Shown: positions 36,715 through 39,828 of the stretch, one piece after another
Position numbering within the stretch: position 1 is the first letter of the stretch
Layout of the letters: each line of letters begins with the position of its first letter
IMG/VR virus record: IMGVR_UViG_3300037247_000432
Coordinates: 1 to 39,828 of that record
DNA from: a virus
DNA: 39,828 bases
Strand: one strand, 5' to 3'
Translations under genes and position numbers: made by a program
The notes under the pieces: generated by a model
The model's database searches: none
Seen by the model: the letters and a program-made list of their open reading frames with translations, nothing else
Told to the model about the DNA's origin: nothing

Positions 36715-38904
36715 TTACGCTGCCTGTGTTGCCCCGCTGGCTTTGGCTTGCGCCTCAGCCAAAGCCTGGGCTTGGATCTGGAGTATCGATTGGTGTTCGC
36801 TGATATGGAGCGCCACGACCTGCCTGACGTCCCACGGCTTCGTATCGTCCAGTAGGATCTCTTCGTGGATCCTGATATGCGTCTCGTGCTCGTCGTTCAT
36901 CGGGAGCAGATACGGCGAGCCGTCTTCGGGATGCAGTAGGGCGGGGGTGCCGGCGAGCGGCGTGCCTTCCGGCGCCGTGATGATCTCGAGTTCGCCCTTT
37001 TCAATCGCCAGATTCTCGCGGCGAGCACGTGCGTAGTGCCGACTCTCGCTCTCGAATGCGCCTTCGATGCCGCGTCCCAGGTCCATCATGCGCAGACCTG
37101 CCCGGGGCTCGATCCACTGCTTATCGATCGCATCGCGGATCTCGGCATTGAAGGCGGTCTTCGATTGCGGCCGGAACCCCTCTAGGTCGAGCGTGATTGT
37201 CTCGGGGTCGGGGAGGTCGGTGCCGTTGATGGACTCCAACAGGAATCCAAGGTCAGGACGTTCGACCGGGATCCAGCGTTCCTCATGCTCGCCGTAGCCC
37301 CAGCGCGCTATGCCGAGTACATGCTTGCCCCAGCTCAGCAAGGACGATTTGAGCGTTTTGACTGCGTCGGCGAGCTGGCCGGCCTCGGCTTCCTGAAGGC
37401 GCTGGATGGCAATCCCGGAATCGAGACCGGGCGGTATCTGGCCACGCTGGATCTCGTGGAACGCGCCGATGTCGAACATCACGGATTTCGCTTCGGCGAT
37501 CAGACGCCAGCGGTCACTAGATACATTGATCGGTGGGACGCGCTGCACGATGTCACCGATGCTCCGATTGGCTAGAGCCGATTGCATCGGGATCTTGATG
37601 TGCGCGGCGCTGACGTTGGTGATCTGTTCGGACAGACCCGGTACGTCGAACATGGCCCACTGGCCGATACCGTTCAGTGCCTGCTCCTCCATCGCCAGTG
37701 ACCACTGGATATTGATGACCTTCTGGGGTGATACCAACTGCCCTACCGTCGCACGACCGTAGGCATCGAATGGGCGCGTCTCGTCGTAGATGGCGACATG
37801 CGGCACAAACCCTTGAGGGAGTACGTCGTCGTAGAGGAGTTCCTTGCCGGCCACCACGACCAGCCTACCCCCGGACAATGGATCGCTCGGCCCCTCCCAG
37901 TACTCCGACAGCAAAGTCAAGTCGCGGTCAGGTAGCTGCTTGCCGCTACTTCCATGCCCAAAACCGGTGAGACTTGGGCTTCGACGATGGCCGACCGACG
38001 CGATCAGATGCTCGAACTGCTTGAATTGAGCGACCCCCGCGACCGTCTGCACGTCCTTGGCCACTTCGCCGTACTTCTCCTTGACGACGCTGATCGGTAC
38101 TGCCTCGGAGTCGATGAGCCAGCGGAAACCCTGCGCCGGCAGCAGCCCGAACGCATCCGGATTGAGCCGGATATTGAAGATCGAGCGCACCGCGGTATCG
38201 ACATCACCTTGCCTGTACCGGAACGCTGTATCGGCCTCAGACAATGGATCGCCCGTCTCAGGGTCAACAAGCGGCTGGCCGTCAGAGTCGACGGTGTACT
38301 CGGTCGCTACGCCTTGGCCTGTCTGCGGGTCGATCTGGAACGGATGGGGCAGAATGACAGTCGCAGCGACCAATCCGCCGAGATCCGGGTTCCAGAACGG
38401 CTTCAGATATGCAACCCCGCAACTGAACGAGAGCCAAAGGGCAGATCGGAGTTTGCCGTCCATCTCCGCACCGCTCCAGCGAGAATCAACCACGTTCGTG
38501 GCTACCGTCGCCTTGTCACGGGCTTCGTGTGCGTTTGAATCCGGTGTGGCATGCCAGCTCATTTCCGCCGACATGAGACGCTGGATACGCGCCCGCAGGA
38601 TGGGGAGGATGTAATTGTTTTTGGCATAGAGGCGACCCTCGGGTTGGGGCGCGTCACGCCAAATCTTGTCTTTCAGGTTCCAATCGATCCACTGGCTACC
38701 GTCAGCGAACAGCAGGTTGTAGCTCGCGCGCTTGTAACGCTCGAACGCATAGCTGTCGCCGTCCTTGAGGAGACGGCCGACGTAGTCAACTACTTTGGTC
38801 GGTGAATCGCCCGGGGGCGGGTACTGATCGCCCCGGGTTTTGCTTAGGGATTGTCTGGCGTCTTGTTGTGCTGGCACACCAGAAAGGTGTGAGTTTGCCG
38901 ACAA
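36715..38904 (-). CDS. Portal protein, 729 aa
   Basis: The length and sequence fit a P22-type portal. Visible blocks are FERYKRASYNLLFADGSQWI and YAKNNYILPILRARIQRLMS (the wing and early crown), then WSLAMEEQALNGIGQWAMFD and the clip/stem-type helices around DTAVRSIFNIRLNPDAFGL. A long helical region ends in a Gln/Ala-rich barrel-like tail (EHQSILQIQAQALAEAQAKA). The portal is the dodecameric gate for DNA packaging. The start codon is TTG at 38904, because an in-frame TGA lies just upstream; no strong ribosome site is seen, so the true start may be slightly inside. The terminase genes expected ahead of it are not in this window. Confidence 0.82.
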   Translation of the reverse strand: MSANSHLSGVPAQQDARQSLSKTRGDQYPPPGDSPTKVVDYVGRLLKDGDSYAFERYKRASYNLLFADGSQWIDWNLKDKIWRDAPQPEGRLYAKNNYILPILRARIQRLMSAEMSWHATPDSNAHEARDKATVATNVVDSRWSGAEMDGKLRSALWLSFSCGVAYLKPFWNPDLGGLVAATVILPHPFQIDPQTGQGVATEYTVDSDGQPLVDPETGDPLSEADTAFRYRQGDVDTAVRSIFNIRLNPDAFGLLPAQGFRWLIDSEAVPISVVKEKYGEVAKDVQTVAGVAQFKQFEHLIASVGHRRSPSLTGFGHGSSGKQLPDRDLTLLSEYWEGPSDPLSGGRLVVVAGKELLYDDVLPQGFVPHVAIYDETRPFDAYGRATVGQLVSPQKVINIQWSLAMEEQALNGIGQWAMFDVPGLSEQITNVSAAHIKIPMQSALANRSIGDIVQRVPPINVSSDRWRLIAEAKSVMFDIGAFHEIQRGQIPPGLDSGIAIQRLQEAEAGQLADAVKTLKSSLLSWGKHVLGIARWGYGEHEERWIPVERPDLGFLLESINGTDLPDPETITLDLEGFRPQSKTAFNAEIRDAIDKQWIEPRAGLRMMDLGRGIEGAFESESRHYARARRENLAIEKGELEIITAPEGTPLAGTPALLHPEDGSPYLLPMNDEHETHIRIHEEILLDDTKPWDVRQVVALHISEHQSILQIQAQALAEAQAKASGATQAA

Positions 38905-38987
38905 TCACGGCAGTCGGCTATTTAGTTGTCAACTATATCGTCGGCACCCCATACCACGGAGGCCGGCGCGATCGCCAGAGCCCTTAC
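38905..38987 (-). promoter_or_regulatory. Gap before the portal gene with weak promoter elements
   Basis: This 83-base gap precedes the portal. TTGACA (38927-38932 on the minus strand) is present without a good -10 at 17 bases, and TATAGT (38932-38937) is present without a good -35. A late promoter may exist here but is not convincing. No terminator is visible after the truncated spike gene. Confidence 0.3.
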
Positions 38988-39239
38988 TCATACCAGGCTA
39001 CCAGTTATGAGATATTTGCCGGCTGGTACAAAAGCCATATCATTGGCAGCACGGGCATCCTTAATCGCAGCACGAAAAGCAGCGGTATCGTCCGTTACGT
39101 AATCACCGACAGCGCCATAATCCCTGACATTGAAACGAACCTTCCCACGGACTGGAAATGAACGCCGTTCGGGAAGCTGTAACCCCAATGGGGCCAACAC
39201 AATCGCCAGCAATGAAGCGACAACTGAGCGACGATTCAT
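38988..39239 (-). CDS. N-terminal stub of a pectate-lyase-like protein with Arg-Arg signal, 83 aa
   Basis: The start is the ATG at 39239, which overlaps the upstream stop (ATGA). The first residues (NRRSVVASLLAIVLAPLGL) look like an export signal with an Arg-Arg pair. Residues 34-83 match the start of the spike beta helices (FNVRDYGAVGDYVTDDTAAF, FVPAGKYLITGSLV), after which a TGA ends the protein. The usual 300-400 more residues are absent. It is probably a decayed third spike or an intentionally short fragment. A longer upstream start exists but lies inside the previous gene. Confidence 0.65.
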   Translation of the reverse strand: MNRRSVVASLLAIVLAPLGLQLPERRSFPVRGKVRFNVRDYGAVGDYVTDDTAAFRAAIKDARAANDMAFVPAGKYLITGSLV

Positions 39240-39331
39240 GATCGGTTCTTCCAGAGACCGTGCAACGCACCGCCAATGAAACCTAGAAGTACACAAAGAG
39301 CCGCAAACCCCAAGATTTCCAGAAATTTCAT
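39236..39331 (-). CDS. Small membrane protein, 31 aa
   Basis: A 31-codon frame begins at 39331 and overlaps the stops and starts of its neighbours (ATGA on both sides). The sequence is one hydrophobic helix (LGFAALCVLLGFIGGALHGL) with a basic end. It could be a holin-like or signal-like peptide, but its place before the portal is odd for either. Confidence 0.5.
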   Translation of the reverse strand: MKFLEILGFAALCVLLGFIGGALHGLWKNRS

Positions 39332-39597
39332 CGCCGCTCCATCTCCGTAAGAGGTCTCACGTAAGAGAGATTCTCCTCCTCGCGGAACTCAAAGCGCCAA
39401 TGGTGGACATGGCCCGTTTGCAGCTGACGGCGAAGTTCGGTCAAATCGGACGGCTTGATGAGCAGGTCCGTCTCTGGGCTCCCGAAACACACCCCGGACT
39501 GCTCTACGGGCTGGCTCACCCTAATGGGTAGGTGCGAGAACATTCCCAGTACCGGAATCCCGCAAACCACCATCGTAAGAAATTCAGATCGCCTCAT
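39328..39597 (-). CDS. Hypothetical protein with Arg-Arg signal-like N terminus, 89 aa
   Basis: The N terminus reads MRRSEFLTMVVCGIPVLGMF, an Arg-Arg motif followed by hydrophobic residues, similar to a twin-arginine or ordinary signal sequence. The remainder is a small soluble region (LRRQLQTGHVHHWRFEFREE). The start has GGAG about six bases upstream. It lies between the partial HTH gene and the small membrane gene, in a three-gene overlapping chain. Confidence 0.5.
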   Translation of the reverse strand: MRRSEFLTMVVCGIPVLGMFSHLPIRVSQPVEQSGVCFGSPETDLLIKPSDLTELRRQLQTGHVHHWRFEFREEENLSYVRPLTEMERR

Positions 39598-39657
39598 TTC
39601 TCCATCCCCGTGATATAGGGTTCCACGTCAAAAGTTCTCTTCCTCGCCCACAACCTG

Positions 39658-39828
39658 TCAAGGATGCTCGTCCTCGAATTCGCGGAGATACAACTCCACC
39701 ATCAATTGCCTAGGCTCGCGATCGACACCCGATTTCCGCACGATCCGCTGCACGTAACTCCGCACGGTCCCGATGTGGAGGCCCATCGTGATGGCCACCG
39801 TGTTCCAGGGCATCCCGTCGCGGCCGAC
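39658..39828 (-). CDS. LuxR-type HTH protein, 5' end missing
   Basis: The frame enters from the right edge and ends at 39658; the N terminus is cut off. The visible 56 residues contain a LuxR-type helix-turn-helix (WNTVAITMGLHIGTVRSYVQ, then RIVRKSGVDREP). The recognition helix pattern GTVRSYVQRIVRKSGV matches LuxR/FixJ-type regulators. It may activate the morphogenesis operon that follows. A terminase small subunit is another possibility, because that protein also uses an HTH and normally lies here. Confidence 0.6.
   Translation of the reverse strand, partial: VGRDGMPWNTVAITMGLHIGTVRSYVQRIVRKSGVDREPRQLMVELYLREFEDEHP

Noticed and set aside
39240-39296. Longer start for the truncated spike protein
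   Set aside because: It would lie inside the 31-aa membrane gene and replace the good export-like N terminus with an unlikely sequence.
1-39828. CRISPR array or insertion sequence
   Set aside because: No regularly spaced repeats with unique spacers, and no transposase or terminal inverted repeats are visible.

Overview
The window is a nearly gap-free stretch of tailed-bacteriophage DNA, GC-rich by eye. Every gene I can support lies on the minus strand, so transcription runs from high to low coordinates. The head and tail set is an approximately 729-aa portal, an acidic coiled-coil scaffold, a 415-aa HK97-fold-type coat protein, small connector proteins, a nozzle-like protein, tail spikes and a 1417-aa ejection protein. 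It resembles a short-tailed (podovirus-like, P22-type) phage. No tape measure, sheath or tail-tube gene is visible. The host cannot be deduced from the sequence. The phage is probably uncultured, because most genes match no named gene I know.

Layout, in transcription order. 39828-38988: a partial LuxR-type HTH gene and three overlapping small genes, two with Arg-Arg signal-like N termini, one being the N-terminal stub of a pectate-lyase-like spike. 38904-34360: portal, scaffold, coat. 34358-33690: a free-standing HNH endonuclease directly behind the coat gene. 33641-25010: a beta-helix protein, connector and adaptor-like proteins, small beta-rich surface proteins (including a duplicated two-gene cassette), a fibre-like protein and a nozzle-like protein with fibronectin-like C-terminal domains. 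25010-21683: two tandem tail spikes that share an anchor and a 24-bp repeat. 21613-15349: ejection (internal virion) proteins. 15345-14398: lysis genes, with two membrane proteins and an NlpC/P60 endolysin. 14397-14169: the main non-coding region, with a terminator-like hairpin, paired upstream repeats and a clear sigma70-type promoter firing leftward.

14168-1 is an early/replication/accessory region made of many small, overlapping (ATGA, GTGA, TGATG) genes. It holds a putative single-strand-annealing protein, an HNH-like nuclease, an HNH homing endonuclease, a LexA-like winged-helix protein, a replisome-organiser-like protein with a G-rich repeat, a helicase-loader-like protein, two DNA methyltransferases and a VRR-NUC nuclease. 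About ten Cys-rich mini-proteins that probably bind zinc and several small membrane proteins are also present. No DNA polymerase, primase, replicative helicase, terminase or integrase is present. Replication therefore probably recruits host machinery, and the terminase genes must lie outside the window, which is cut inside a gene at both ends.

The points most worth attention are: the duplicated small-gene cassette; the tandem spikes with their repeat scar and the third stub copy; the degenerate J-domain-like segment and repeated FRLDxLL motif in the ejection protein; the G-tract repeat inside the replication gene; the promoter regions with direct repeats; and the hairpin-rich stretches around 11.55-12.25 kb.
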